A stretch of 64,000 bases of DNA from Holothuria scabra (Eukaryota > Echinodermata > Holothuroidea > Aspidochirotida > Holothuriidae): the NCBI GenBank assembly GCA_037179385.1, contig CM074179.1:67289806-67353805 (forward strand). The letters run 5' to 3'. The position numbers and the translations under genes were made by a program. The notes beneath the pieces are model-generated. The model made no database searches. It was not told the origin of the DNA and saw only the letters and a program-made list of their open reading frames with translations. Shown here in pieces: positions 21,376 through 33,096 of the stretch (the stretch's first letter is position 1; the number at the start of each line of letters is the position of its first letter).

Positions 21376-22045
21376 TTGGTTGAATTCTTCCTATTCCCTT
21401 GGATATGGTCGCGTTGTGAATATCCACTGGAAGTATCACCTGCAAATTGCGATGCAGCAGCATTAACATGCTCTATAGACTGCAGAAAGGAATGCCTTTC
21501 TCCTAACCTTTTACGATACCAGTCTTCATGGGGTTCATGAGTTACTGACACAATATCAGACAAGTCAAAAGAAGCTACATTTTGCCTAGGTGACATAACA
21601 AATGGGCGTGTACCGTTATTTCTCAACATAAATCTAGTCCTACCATTATGCAGTTTTACCATCATTGAAGTAAGGAATATATGGGCGATAAATGCAGCTG
21701 GCTGAAGAACTACGTCAGTGTTACGTAAGCAAGAGGGCACAAGACTTTGTAAATTAATATACTTGCACTGATCTGGGTAAACAACAACTTTACTCGTAGG
21801 ACAAAATGTTGAACACCTGGTTTAATCTTAAGGGAATTGTTTGAAAAAATCTAGAACTCCATTGAGTTGTTTTGAGGTATCTCTCCCTAAAATGAGATCT
21901 ATACCTGTCATAGATCGGCAGCCCAGGGCCTTGGGGGTACCAATAACGAAGTACATCAGCATGACGCGATTCACCTGGGATGCTCAGGTACGTGAGTCTG
22001 CCGTGCAGCAATCCGTTGCTAGTAGGTCTGGAGGCCATTTTTCAA
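21219..22045 (-). pseudogene. Gypsy aspartic protease and linker (broken)
   Basis: A minus-strand frame near 21860-21910 contains LILGRDTSKQL, the conserved C-terminal ILGRD of retroelement aspartic proteases. The N-terminal catalytic D-T/S-G is not recognisable. 21219-21740 continues as the protease to reverse transcriptase linker (173 codons, with RPFVMSPRQNVASFDL). Confidence 0.65.
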
Positions 22046-22859
22046 AATGGCGGCCATGTTTTAGTAGGCATCATTATGTTTGATAATAAAAATTTGATAG
22101 AACCTTTTATGGAAACGTGTAAGGTGTAATATCAAAGACAATTAAATTTCCTATTAAATGATACCATATAACATGGGTATTGTGCTGAATTAAATTACAC
22201 TTTGGGGCAAAAGTATAATTTTTAGCCAATTTTTCCCGAAGTTTAAATTACATTAATTTTAAAATTCCTTCATATTTTTCGACAAATCGTAAGATAATAT
22301 ATTCATTGAAACTTTCCTGAAAATGTTTTCTATACATAGGCACTATTGTGTCAAAAGAACAAGATTATTGCTTTTTAGAAACGAAAGTTACAGTCTTTCA
22401 AGGTTAACAATTTGAAATTTCAGGGAATTAGAATTTTGTACCTTAAATGGTATTTCGCCCTGTTCTCACTTCGCATCAGCTCAAATAGTACAACTGATTT
22501 GGCCCAAATAAAACCAATATTGTACACCTTTGGGTTTAAATATAACATTCAGGACTCTGATTACAAGATACATGCTTGTTTCGATTTTCAGACGTCTTGT
22601 ATCAAATCCAAGAGGGCCGCTATCAGTCAATGCACTTTTAGCCCATTTTTCTTGAATTCCAGCATACAATGCTCAATTTCGGTTAGAACAACTGCGATAT
22701 TTGGTCAAATGGCATCAGAAGATACAATCCAGGACAAGGGCACCCCTTTTCCATACACATAGCTTGTAAACCAAGAAATATTCTTTCCGTCTTTTTATTG
22801 TGCCTTGACAAAATTTTTGCGATCTAATTGAATAGTTGCTTTGGGCTCTTTCCCTAGGT

Positions 22860-22969
22860 ATGAAACGGTGTTACTAGATGCATTGAAATCTTGCAAATCC
22901 TGTTTCCCGGAATGCCTGTGATGAGTACACTCACGGACATCGAAACCGATTATTTCGCAGACCGTCTAT
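22860..22969 (-). pseudogene. Gypsy gag zinc-knuckle remnant
   Basis: The minus strand encodes FDVRECTHHRHSGK, which looks like the last half of a CCHC knuckle (H-x4-C). It lies directly at the left edge of the inserted fold-back element, and its partner half of gag is on the other side. Confidence 0.5.
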
Positions 22970-23987
22970 GGGAAGCCAAAGCTCAATAAATCGCTAAAAT
23001 AGATTAATCGGTTCATAAGCCAGGTTTATCAACCGATAAACCAGGTTTATCGACTGATAGGCCAAGTTTTATTTTATAAGCAAAGTTTATCGGTCGATAG
23101 GCCAGGTTTTTCGAATTTCTCATTTCCAAAGTCGATAAACGTTTTACATCAATTTGATAAACCTAGTTTATCAATTCGGTAAACAGGTTTATCGACCGAT
23201 TAGCCAAGTTTCATTTGATAAACCAAGTTTATCGGTCGATAAAACAGGTTTATCGAATTTCTCACTTCAAAAGACGATAAACTTGGTTAATCAATTTAAT
23301 AAACCTGGTTTATCGATTCGATAAACTTGGATTTTCGAATTATTGAGCATTTAGTGTCGATTAACCTGTTTTATCAACTGATAAACTTGATCTATCGGCT
23401 AATAAATCTGGTTTTTTCGATTTGATAAACCAGGTTTATCACTTCTGTGGTATAAAACTTGGTTAATTGCATTGATACATCTGGATAAACCAGGTTTTTT
23501 TTTAAACTTTGCTAATCTGTTGACCAGGTTTAAACCAGGTTTATCGATGCCAAATGCCCAAAAATTCGATTAACTTGATTTATCGGCCAAAAAACCCGGT
23601 TTATCAGTTTGATAAACTTAGACTTTTTAATTATTGCTCATTTGGCGTCGATAACTCTGGTTTTTTTGGCTGATAAACTTGGTTTATCGGCTGATGAACC
23701 TGGTTTTTAGATTTGATAATCCAGGTTTATCACTTCATTGGTGCAAAACTTGGTGAATCGAATTGACCAGTTTTTTTAAAAAAAAAAAAAAAAACTTGGT
23801 TTTTCGACTGAAAAACTTGGTTTGTCGACGCTAAATGCCCAATAGTTCGATAAGCTTGGTTTATCGGTTGATAAACCAGGTTTATCAGTGGGACTGATAA
23901 ACATAAACCATGTTCATCGGTCGAAAAACCCGTTTTATTGGTCGATAAACTTGGCTTATCGAATTATTGCGCATTTGGCTTGCCATA
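22970..23987. mobile_element. Fold-back element: array of palindromic CGATAAACCWGGTTTATCG units
   Basis: The unit is dominated by degenerate copies of CGATAAACC(A/T)GGTTTATCG, each nearly its own reverse complement. A second word, AATTATTGNGCATTTGGCGTCG, occurs in both orientations. The ends are inverted copies: GGGAAGCCAAAGCTCAATAA at the left and the complement of GGCAAGCCAAATGCGCAATA at the right. ACCGTCTAT stands at 22961-22969 and again at 23988-23996, a 9-bp direct duplication. The unit splits gag of the Gypsy element. It has no open frame of its own. Duplication length and terminal repeats fit a Mutator-like or fold-back DNA element, but the family is not identified. Confidence 0.85.
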
Positions 23988-23999
23988 ACCGTCTATTTT

Positions 24000-24560
24000 G
24001 TTACACAATTCTGTAATGCTTGAACTACTCAGCACATTTTCTGTCTGTGTAGACAAGGCCGTGTCATGAGTACTAGCTACTGTAGTAGAAGGGACGGGGC
24101 TCGATGAAGAAGACTTCTTCAAGTCTAATTATATGTTAGCTTTTTGCACAAGGGCGTCTATGCCTTCATTTTGGTCCATAAACACTAACACTGCAGATAG
24201 GCAATAGCCAGGCAGAGCTGAAATTGAGGCTAAAATTTGTTCTAAAGTATTTCCTTCAGTATATTTGAGTTCTGAAAATTGCCTGCTTAAGGAATGGTGT
24301 GTGGACGATTCACCAAATCGGGCAAGAAAAGATGCCCTTAAATTTGGAAGACCTGGAATAACCTTGCACTCGATCCATATTCGTGCAGTACCTTAAAGGG
24401 TATGCTTGAAAAGCGAAACTAATGTCTGAAATTGGGCGTTATCTGCAGGATTGTGCAACTTCTGGATCTCTAGATAATCAAAGTCATCAAATAGCACCGC
24501 CAATTCCGCCAGCTCTAAAATCACATCTATGTGTTGTTATGGGGAAACATTGAGGGCAGC
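24000..24560 (-). pseudogene. Gypsy gag (broken)
   Basis: The minus strand encodes QTLVSLFKHTL, a stop, then GTARIWIE, LRASFLARFGESS and QFSELKYTEGNTLEQ. These match the layout of retrotransposon Gag domains (TLxGxAxxW, then F--RFG/F, then L-Q--GES--EY). Stops at about 24395 and 24128 break the frame. It is the 5' coding end of the Gypsy element. Confidence 0.65.
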
Positions 24561-24984
24561 ATTCCGTTTCAATATAATCTGACATAAGTGAAACCCCTTC
24601 GGTTATTTTTCTGATAAAAAATATAATTTGACCTTTTAACACACCAAATGTGTTTACACCTTCATTAAACTTTCTAATGTGTTAATCGGTTGAGATTGTT
24701 TTGGAGAATACAAGGAGCCTACCTTCCTTTACCTGCAGCCAGTAAAATTTATTATTATAATGGAGAAAACAATATAAACGGGGATTCTCGATTTTGAAAC
24801 ATAAAAACGGCCGGGAACAGAAAGCTCCTAGTAAGGTCTAAATACAGCATTCCATAAGTGACCTATTCCACTCGGTCTTTTAGATTTCGTTTTCAGGGTT
24901 CTCCTGGTTTCTTAGCTCACTTCAGTTTGTGCAACTTGACCTTCCCGATAGAAAAGGTATGTTTAAACGTAAGTTATATCTGAT

Positions 24985-25210
24985 CATTAATAGTTAGTTC
25001 ATCCGACTTGCAGTCGGGAGGTTTAGACTTAGATCCCTAGCCGGATCATACCGTAGATTTTAAAAATGAAACCTCCTTCCATTGTATGTGCACTTTAGTA
25101 TAAACAATGGAGTGGGAAAAACCAGCCAAAGAGCAACAACTGGAAAACCGCCGTAGTCGGTCCGACTTCAACCACAACTAGACCGCATAAAACTCCATTC
25201 AACCTAACCT
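24985..25210 (+). mobile_element. tRNA-derived SINE
   Basis: CGACTTGCAGTCGGGAGGTT resembles the anticodon arm of a tRNA with GCA/TGC in the loop, followed by a degenerate B-box (AGACTTAGATCCC) and a body ending near CATTCAACCTAACCTG. No clear A-rich tail or target duplication was found. Confidence 0.5.
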
Positions 25211-25550
25211 GATAACTTTGCTAATCGTTTATTGGAGTGAAGATTTAATTGCACTCGAACTGAAAACTTTAAACCACGACTGCTTGTGTCCTGCTCGCTA
25301 GGGTTTCTATTTAGAAAGGGTTTCTACAACTGGTGATTTGACGTAACGAATTTGTCTCCACCTGCGGGAACATTGTACGTACATGCCCATAGCTTAATAA
25401 GCTACACTAATATACTCACAACTAATATAGCTAAATAAAAATCTTGATCATTAAGGAAAGAGGGCACATGTGGGACATACCACCCAACTTTCAAAAATAT
25501 AATGAACAGATTTACTTTACACACCAAGTCCCCACAATATGCTGATATGC

Positions 25551-25705
25551 TGATAGGCGGTGGCATTTGAGGCGATGAAGCTTAGCAACCGGGAGGTCTG
25601 GAGTTCAATTCCTGGCAGGGTCAAAGTAAGGAGGGTTTTTCATCCAAGAGCAATCTACGGTTTTCCCATCTGAAATGGCCTTTCAAAAAAAAAAAAAAAA
25701 AAAAA
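25551..25705 (+). mobile_element. tRNA-derived SINE with poly(A) tail
   Basis: The head contains GGTGGCATTTGAGG (A-box like) and GAGTTCAATTCC (B-box). The body includes GGAGGGTTTTTCATCC, and the 3' end is a run of about 20 A at 25686-25705. The tail and Pol III boxes identify it as a retrotransposed SINE. Confidence 0.7.
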
Positions 25706-25709
25706 TACC

Positions 25710-26580
25710 AAATTTGATCCAAATTTTTGAATTGGTTGCCACCCGACGTGAAATTGTAATTCAAAAGCCAACTTTGCTGTTTCCACATTCAAGGTCTGAT
25801 TATATCACGAAAGTGTAGGAAACGCATTGCATAAATTTCGTACAGCATATGTGATATCCCGAAAAAAAAACACAATCCATCCCACAAATAAACATAGTTA
25901 TGACAACCATCAAATTTTCACATTTACTTGGAAACAGGGTTAAAAGACAAACGGCAATATTTCACACTGGGTTCATCTTGGACCTTGGATCAAAAAATCC
26001 TGAAAAAACCATGAAGGGACCACGGATTTGTAAATCTTTAAAATATTTTAACAGAGAAAGTGTAGGAGAATAAAACATTTTGCAAAATTACATAACATGG
26101 AACATAGCGCCCTCTTTATTCTTTGGACTAATTCTTCACGAAAACTCCAAATCATCCACCACCCAAGGAAATTTGTACCCGTGTTTCGAAAAGAGAAGAG
26201 AGTGTCAAAGGTTTTTGTTGTTTACATTTCCAAATAAAATATTTCACCAGCGTGATGATCAAATTCAATTCTCGACTGAAGTTTGATGATCCCAAAAGCA
26301 CTGTAGTAACGACGAGATCGATACCACCGTTACTTAATGAAATATGCTGATTATGCTAGAGTTTACTTGAGTAATCACAGCTGTAAATAAGTGCTCTTTT
26401 GACTCTGTATGCTCATGGTTTTGTGATTTTATTGGTTATTATGTCTCACAAAGGATAAACATGAATTACAATGGGGCAGGGGAATGGCGCGGGGGACAGA
26501 AGAATATTTTTAGAGGGAAAAATTGGACGTTAGCAGTAATTTCAACTTTCAAGGGGACAAAACTTTGAAAATTGAAACAA
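25710..26580. other. No recognisable gene
   Basis: AT-rich DNA with short frames only. Confidence 0.6.
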
Positions 26581-26589
26581 ATTACTTGC

Positions 26590-27715
26590 TTTTGGCAGTG
26601 TAACCTCTGGTGACCAGAAATGACCTTTGACCCAAACCACAAGCAATAAGGATTTTTAAGTCGACATAACAGATCTACGCCTATATGCCAAATGTGAAAA
26701 GTGTCGCATTCCTCACGTGCCATATCGTGTAACGACGTTTGTCTTGGTTTGAGCCCTACTGACCTTAAATGGCCTTTGACCCCGACCAAAACATGAATAT
26801 CTGTAAACCAAATATTAAAAGCGTTAGTCGTTCCCATCTTGAGATATCATGATAACAAGTTTTCTTGATTTGACCCTGTTGACTGACCTCAAATGATTTG
26901 TTCCTTCCACCTAAAGGAGTAGTGTTCTCCTTCTCAACATGCAAAATCCTTACACAAAATATGAAAAGCGTACGTCTTTCTCTTCTTGAGATATCGTGTT
27001 TACGAGTTTTTCCTTGATTTCACCCCTTGTGACCTCAAATGGTCTTTGACTTCCACGACTAAGAGTAGGGATCTCCTTCTCAACATGTCAAATCCATATA
27101 TCAAATGTGAAAAAGGTAAGGCGTTCCCATCTTGAGATATTGTTTACGATTTTTTCCTTAATTTGACCCCTTTTGAACTGGAATGATTGTTGACTACCAC
27201 CATAAAGAGTAGGGTTCTTCTCAACATTAAAAAATCTTTATGTTAAATATGAAAAGTGTAAGTCGTTCCAATCTTGAGATATCGCGTTTACGAAGCCCCA
27301 TGACAACCTCAAATGATATTTGGCAAATGACATTTAACCAAAAACAATAGGGTTTTTCTTCTCAACATGATAAGTCTGGTATATATCAAATATGAAAGAG
27401 TGTCTATCAATCCTAACTGGAGATATCGAGTTTACAAGCCATTTTTGAGATTTACGGGTGTTTTCCTCTAGTGACCTCAAATGACCTTTGACCATTATGG
27501 CATTTTTCTTCTCAGATTGGCAAATCTTTTTGCCAAATATGAAAAGTATCGTTAATTTCTAACTTGAGATATCCTGTTTACAAGGTTTTTTCTGGTTTTG
27601 ACTCATAGTGACCTCAAATGACCTTTAACCTGAACAGAAATTAGTTCTTTTTTACAAGATGAAAGTTGTTTTAACCAAATTTGAAAAGTGTCAAACATTC
27701 CTTTTTACAAGCAAA
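26590..27715. repeat. Tandem array of ~145-bp units with TGACCTCAAATG(A/G) words
   Basis: About eight diverged units follow each other. Each contains a CAAATATGAAAAG-like word, a CTTGAGATATCGTGTTTAC-like word and TGACCTCAAATGACCTTTGAC. Unit starts near 26690, 26815, 26960, 27095, 27244, 27380, 27533 and 27675 give a spacing of 125-155 bp. Confidence 0.85.
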
Positions 27716-27729
27716 GTGTCACAAACACC

Positions 27730-27783
27730 CTCTACTTACATACGTTCACACCCCCCACACCCACATACACACCCACACACACA
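27730..27783. repeat. (CA)n microsatellite
   Basis: Interrupted CACACA/CACCCACA run. Confidence 0.9.
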
Positions 27784-28020
27784 GGGCATCATCGTCGCAT
27801 AGATTGCTGGCCTGCCTACGGCAAGAGATCAAAAATTATTTGAATCAGAGGCAACTTGAAACTGTTTAAAGGTCTATTTCTCTTATTCCAAACAGTACCA
27901 ATTTTTCTAACCCTCTCACTTGAGCCTCTCCCACAATTGTCTGAAATTCATTCTCATCCAGACACAATCTTAGTTTATATTCCCTTACTCCAAATCCAGA
28001 TATGGATTGATATCTGGATA

Positions 28021-28263
28021 CAGGGGCGTAGCCAGGATTTTCCTGTGGGGGGGGGGGGGGGGGGAAAGTCGACTCATCGTCCCCAATGTTGACCGACAGG
28101 ACTATCTAAGCGGAGCGCCACCATCGGTTGGCGCGGAGCGTACAAGAAAATTTTTGGTTTTAGAAACCCCTCAGATGGCCGGAAACGCCACTTCCCGAGT
28201 GTTTCATGCTGCATGTTTCCAGCCTGGAAATATGGATCTCATTTCTGAAATTTCTCAAGAAAT

Positions 28264-28298
<35 letters not shown>

Positions 28299-30390
28299 AT
28301 TTATGAAAAACGTTAATACATGTTTCTAAGCGGAGCTCTACCATCGACTGGCGCGGAGCGTGCCAGGAAATTTTTGGCTTTACAAACCCCTCAGATTGCC
28401 GAAAGCGCCACTTCCCGAGTGTTCTAAACAAGAATATGTTCAGACCAGCTAGTTCGAAATTCTCTTCGCTTCTTAATTGGGGCACTTGACAAATATTGAG
28501 GGGCTGAACATACCTTTAGCCCCCACTTTTTCATTTTTCATCGCCGCCACTGGGATGTGGCATTTTCTTGAGGGAGCGAAGCGCCCAAGGAACCGAGCGA
28601 CCGAACGGGGTTAGGGTGTGGTTCTCCCCCTCCTACCCCAAGGAGATTTTGCAATTTTACATCAAAATAGAGCGATCTGGTGAACACCAAAGCTGGAATT
28701 TTTGGACATTTTCAATCTTGTATCAATGTTTTCCTTATTCCCTTGAGAGTTAGTGTGTGACTGTAAGAGGGTTACTGTACGAGTCAATGGGGCCCTAGGG
28801 AATTGTGTTGCACTGAAACAAAACAGCTACTCATAAGGCTTACTAAACCAACTTAACTGACATTTTGCCTTGAAAACGTCAAAATTTCATTTAAATAAAA
28901 GAAAAATAAAAAAAAAAAATAGGTCTGGGCGGGAGTAAGTGCGAACCCCCTGAACCCCCTGGCTACGGGCCTGTCTCCCTGGGTGTACCCCCTTGGCGCC
29001 AGGATTTGCCCGACGAAGGGCCACTCTCCGAACGGGGGAGGGGTAGGGTGGGTAGCGACCTCAAGCAACGACAGCCAGGATACCGTCGATGAGTTGTTGA
29101 GGGCTATTTGAAGAAAACCTGTGCACTATACCTGCCATTGCGAGTCATATACGACATAAAACTTGTACATGCTAGAGGAAGATATTTCCGCACTGATTTA
29201 ACCGTGGAAAAGTGGGCGAAATTTTTTGGGGTTAGCCTACACTAAAAAGAATCTGTACTTATTTAAAGCTTATATAGGTCAATTGTAGCGGCATTTGGGC
29301 CCTATCGGGCACATTATATATTGCACTTCCTTCTTCGAGTCCGTACCGCACGACTGACATAAGAGATTATTAACTAAGTTTAGAGAAATGAGATGAAATT
29401 CCCGACATGTACATTAATCCATTTGTTCTACTTATTAATTTACTTGAAAAGGTGGAAAGGGTTTGTACTTCATTAGCTGTAGGTAACGGATCTGAGGAAG
29501 AGTGTGCAAAGCGTACGGAACATTTTGGGTTTTATCGTAGAAATAACTCTTTTGAAAGCCAAAATAACTAAACCGACCATGGGAAGGCGACAGATTATTC
29601 CCGACAGGGGGAGTGCCATGCCAGCGACCACAAGTTCCGACAGCCCCTATGTCGAGGGGGTGGTGAGGAGGGGACATGAAGGAGCCTAACTATCACATGT
29701 CATTGCAGCCTGGGGCACATTTTGCACAATATCACTTAATATTTTAAAAGCCGAGTTGCGCACTGATAGTGTTCTTTTGAGTTTGAATCGTGAAATTGCA
29801 AAGCGCGAGAACATAGCCTGTGTAATCATTAAGAACAAAAAGAAAAAAATGGAAACTTTAGGGGTTGTAGACCGTATCGGGGATAACCTACATTGTGTCG
29901 AAACGACCTGAAATACTCAATAAAATAGCCAAACTATGCTCCGTGAGTCGCTCACCAACTGACCTATCGCATGACACACACAAGAGAACAGCAACTAGGC
30001 TTTGTGATGTGGGATGAAATTAAAGTCGACAGGACTTACACTCTCTAGACAGCTAGATATGTGGAATGTAACTATTGAAAAAAACTGGAGTGAATCTACA
30101 GCGCGCGTAGCGCGCCGAAAATTTTGGGTTCTTATTAGGGAAATTGTCCCTTGAGAGCAAAAAACAGGTAAACCATCGGGGAGACTAGTCGCCGTCGGGG
30201 ACTGCATACTTTATCGTTACGTCTACGAGCCCCCCCCCCCCGAAAAACCTGTGAAAAATGCCCCCGATTCCCTCCCTCCGCTTGCCGTTTATCTTTTTTA
30301 TTATTATTATTTTTTGAGCTTTCCTTCATTTTTTCAACATCGCCCATCGCGTCCCCAAAATTTCTGTGGGGGGGGGGGGGGGCAGAGTGC
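28021..30390. mobile_element. Cluster of hAT-like non-autonomous pieces with G-tracts
   Basis: A left terminus CAGGGGCGTAGCCAGG begins at 28021 and is followed by G14. An inverted terminus (CAGGCCCGTAGCCAGG on the minus strand) ends at 28973, but the flanking octamers (TCTGGATA and TCTCCCTG) do not match. Another inverted end, CAGTGGCGGCGATG, ends at 28550. GGCGCGGAGCG/CGCCACCATCGG words occur in two copies (about 28105-28190 and 28330-28415). Several elements seem to be mixed here. Confidence 0.55.
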
Positions 30391-30394
30391 CCCC

Positions 30395-32430
30395 CATATC
30401 AAGCCAGATATAAACATGGCCATATCAAGCCGGATATAAATTGATGATATCAGTGGCGGAGCTAGGGATTTCGGTCAGAGGGGGCGAAAATGGTCTGCAG
30501 GGGCGCTTCGAAGGAGTAAATACCCTGAGTCTCAATACGATCGAAGCCTCGGCTTTTCAGGCTTTCCGTTTGATTTTCCGAACCTACTAAAAGACTACTT
30601 TGCCATTTCTCCTCAGCAATTTTTTCTATTACAATATGTTTACATTTTCTATGAATGGGCCTCCGTGGAAGAAAATTTTTGGGGGGGGGGGACTGAATTC
30701 TTTTAGGGGAAAGCTCCGCGTCACCATGAGTTGGCGCGGAGCGCAAGAAAACTTTGGCCCAAAATGCCTCTCAGATCGCTGGAAATGACATTTATAAAGC
30801 CTTTTTACCGCAAATAAATAGGGAGAATACTGAGTGAACTGTTAAGAAATATTGATGTTAATTTTTCTTCGTCTTTTCCTTTATGTTTTCTTCTTTTTTT
30901 CAGGTTTTTTTTTATTTTTTAGGGGGAGGGCAAGTTCCTCCCTTGCCCCTATCTGCAGACGCCCATGTTATCATCCGTCTCTTTCACATTCTAGTATGAA
31001 GGCATTCATTATATTTTATTGTGTTATTCTCAGGTCCCCATTTAAGATTTTAATGTAATAATGTAATACTTTGTGAAGATACAGATTAAACCTGCTAGAG
31101 CTAAATTGCAAGCAATCTTACAGAGGGAAAAAGTTATGGAAATTAATCACCGTTAGGTGTACATTTTTGGTCTCTGGAAATCAAGATAAGTACGCGAAGA
31201 AACATTAATTGACGTTATTTACACCATGTGACCACTCTAAATATAAATAACCATTAAATTAAGTACGTTGAAAGAAATAGCCAAGACAAAAGGTCTGCTT
31301 GGTTCTCTAGATACCACATTCATAATAAATAAAAGTAGCCTAAACTTAAGCTTATTTGATGCAATTTTGAGACCACGAAAGTACAGAAAAAGCATTTTCA
31401 TGGGATTATCGTGCAGTGTCAGAAACAGCAATTTATCATGAGAATGGTCACTTGAAGAAAAGCAAAATGGAAACTGCTCATTAGAACTCTTTAACCATTA
31501 CCACTATAATAACAGTTTTATTTTATATTCACCTGAATGTTCTCTTCAAATGATTTTGAGAAATGTTGTGGAAGCTATTTCGGTATCTTTATAAACTCTT
31601 TTTATTGTCTATGTTGACAATTATCCCCGACAACAAGAGGGTTATTTGCGCTACAATTATTGTTGCGCCCTGTGCAACATTTTTTATTGGCCGGGAGGGT
31701 AAATTTATTGTCAGTCTGTCAGTCAGTATTTTGTAAGCTTATAATCACGCTTGGTGTGGAAGCAATGAACTTAGCACAGCGACAACATTCATTAGAGCGT
31801 ATAGAACATGAAGATAGGTTTCGGCAAAACCTATCCCTATATTATAGAAGAAGACCCCTTTCATCAGGATAAAGTGCAGATAGTAAAGTTACTGGTGGCT
31901 GTGTGAGCATTTTGTTATCTGGGCCTCAAAACAATGCTATTGAATTATGTCTTTTGCCAACAATGGTGCAAGGGTAGAGTATGTTAAAAACCTAAAAAGG
32001 GCGCTGACAGACGATTTTGATCCGTGGGGGGGGGGGGGGCGTCCCCCTGACCATATGAAAGCTCCGCCACTGGATGAAATGCCTTCCCAGATACGCAAAT
32101 AGAGTTTGATATGGCCATATCAAGCCAGATATAACTTGATTCAATCCCTGTCCAGATAATGCAAATAAAGTTTGATATGGCCATATCAAGCCAGATATAA
32201 CTTGATTCAATCCCTGTCCAGATATGCAAATAAAGTTTAATATGGCCATATCAAGCCAGATATAAATTGATGAAATGCCTTCCCGGATATACAAATGAAG
32301 TTTTATATGGCCATATCAAGCCAGATATAAATTAATGAAATACCTTCCCAGATATACAAATACAGTTTGATATGGCCATATCAAGCCAGATATAACTGAT
32401 TAAAATACCATGACAGAATTACATATAAAC
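30395..32430. repeat. ~65-bp ATATGGCCATATCAAGCCAG satellite units inside element Y
   Basis: Units reading GATATGGCCATATCAAGCCAGATATAA plus a TTGATTCAATCCCTGTCCAG or TTGATGAAATGCCTTCCCAG spacer are repeated about six times at 32085-32420, with two more partial units at 30395-30450. The two blocks are separated by the hAT-type element 30451-32072, which landed in the array. Confidence 0.85.
30451..32072. mobile_element. hAT-type non-autonomous element, 1622 bp
   Basis: CAGTGGCGGAGCT at 30451-30463 is the exact inverse of AGCTCCGCCACTG at 32060-32072. The flanking octamers are GATGATAT (30443-30450) and GATGAAAT (32073-32080), a target duplication with one change. The 8-bp duplication and CAGTGGCG ends are hAT features. 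Inside are G/C tracts and a GGCGCGGAGCGC word but no transposase frame. Confidence 0.8.
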
Positions 32431-32884
32431 TTTCACATAGCCATATTAATACTTTTGGTTTAATTTGTGTACCTGCCCTACATAAAGACCTTCTCTGGAA
32501 GCTGAACAAGTATCAGCAAACCAAAATGAGAACATTCAAACCATATTCAGCCATATTTTACTAACATATGCAAATGACTTTCCAGTGTGGGCTTGGTCAG
32601 GAATTTAGGGCCCTGATTTTCTTTTCATTGTAATTAAGGAAGTAATATGTGAAAAATCATGAAACCTTCAACAAAATTTATGTTGGGATATTGCCCCATT
32701 TGAAAATTTAAACCAAAAATGCGGTGAAAACATTTAAAAGTAGGAATTTCAAAGCAGGTTTTTTCTTCACTATTAAGTAATTTAACAACTTCAAATACTT
32801 AAGCCAATGTTATACAATGTGCATTCAACTTTGTTATAGATGTTCATATAGCCCTTAACATTATGCTGACTCAGAAGGCTTCTG

Positions 32885-33096
32885 GGCATGACGTTAAACT
32901 GCATCCAGGTTGTGGCTTCTGTTCTATTCAGCCAGTCTAGAGCAGGACCACTCAGTGTTTGCCCTTTGCAGGGCGTACTTGTCCATTTGGGACGTTACGC
33001 TCCTTAAGGGAGCAGAACTCCTCCGGGAGTAATCGTTTGGTTTTCGCCCCTTGGTTCTTCGCCAGAGAGTCGTGGGGACTTTTAGAAAAAAGCTGG
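32885..33096. mobile_element. 212-bp SINE-like insert with 15-bp target duplication
   Basis: CTCAGAAGGCTTCTG occurs at 32870-32884 and again at 33097-33111, directly flanking a stretch that is absent from the matching place in the second Y copy (around 52690). The insert ends in an A-rich AGAAAAAAG. The long direct duplication fits LINE-driven retrotransposition of a short element. Confidence 0.75.

Larger units (their letters stand above)
18260..24560 (-). mobile_element. Ty3/Gypsy LTR retrotransposon, decayed, interrupted by a fold-back element
   Basis: On the minus strand the order is gag, zinc knuckle remnant, aspartic protease, reverse transcriptase, RNase H, integrase, as in Ty3/Gypsy. 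Stops and frame changes occur throughout. A 1018-bp foreign unit (22970-23987) splits gag. I could not find a pair of LTRs, so outer limits are approximate. Confidence 0.85.

Noticed and set aside
22970..23987. CRISPR-like appearance of regularly repeated ~20-bp words
   Set aside because: Units are degenerate, palindromic and not separated by uniform unique spacers, and the context is an animal retrotransposon.
28021..28973. A complete hAT element with CAGG ends
   Set aside because: The ends are similar but the flanking octamers do not match, so the two ends may come from different elements.
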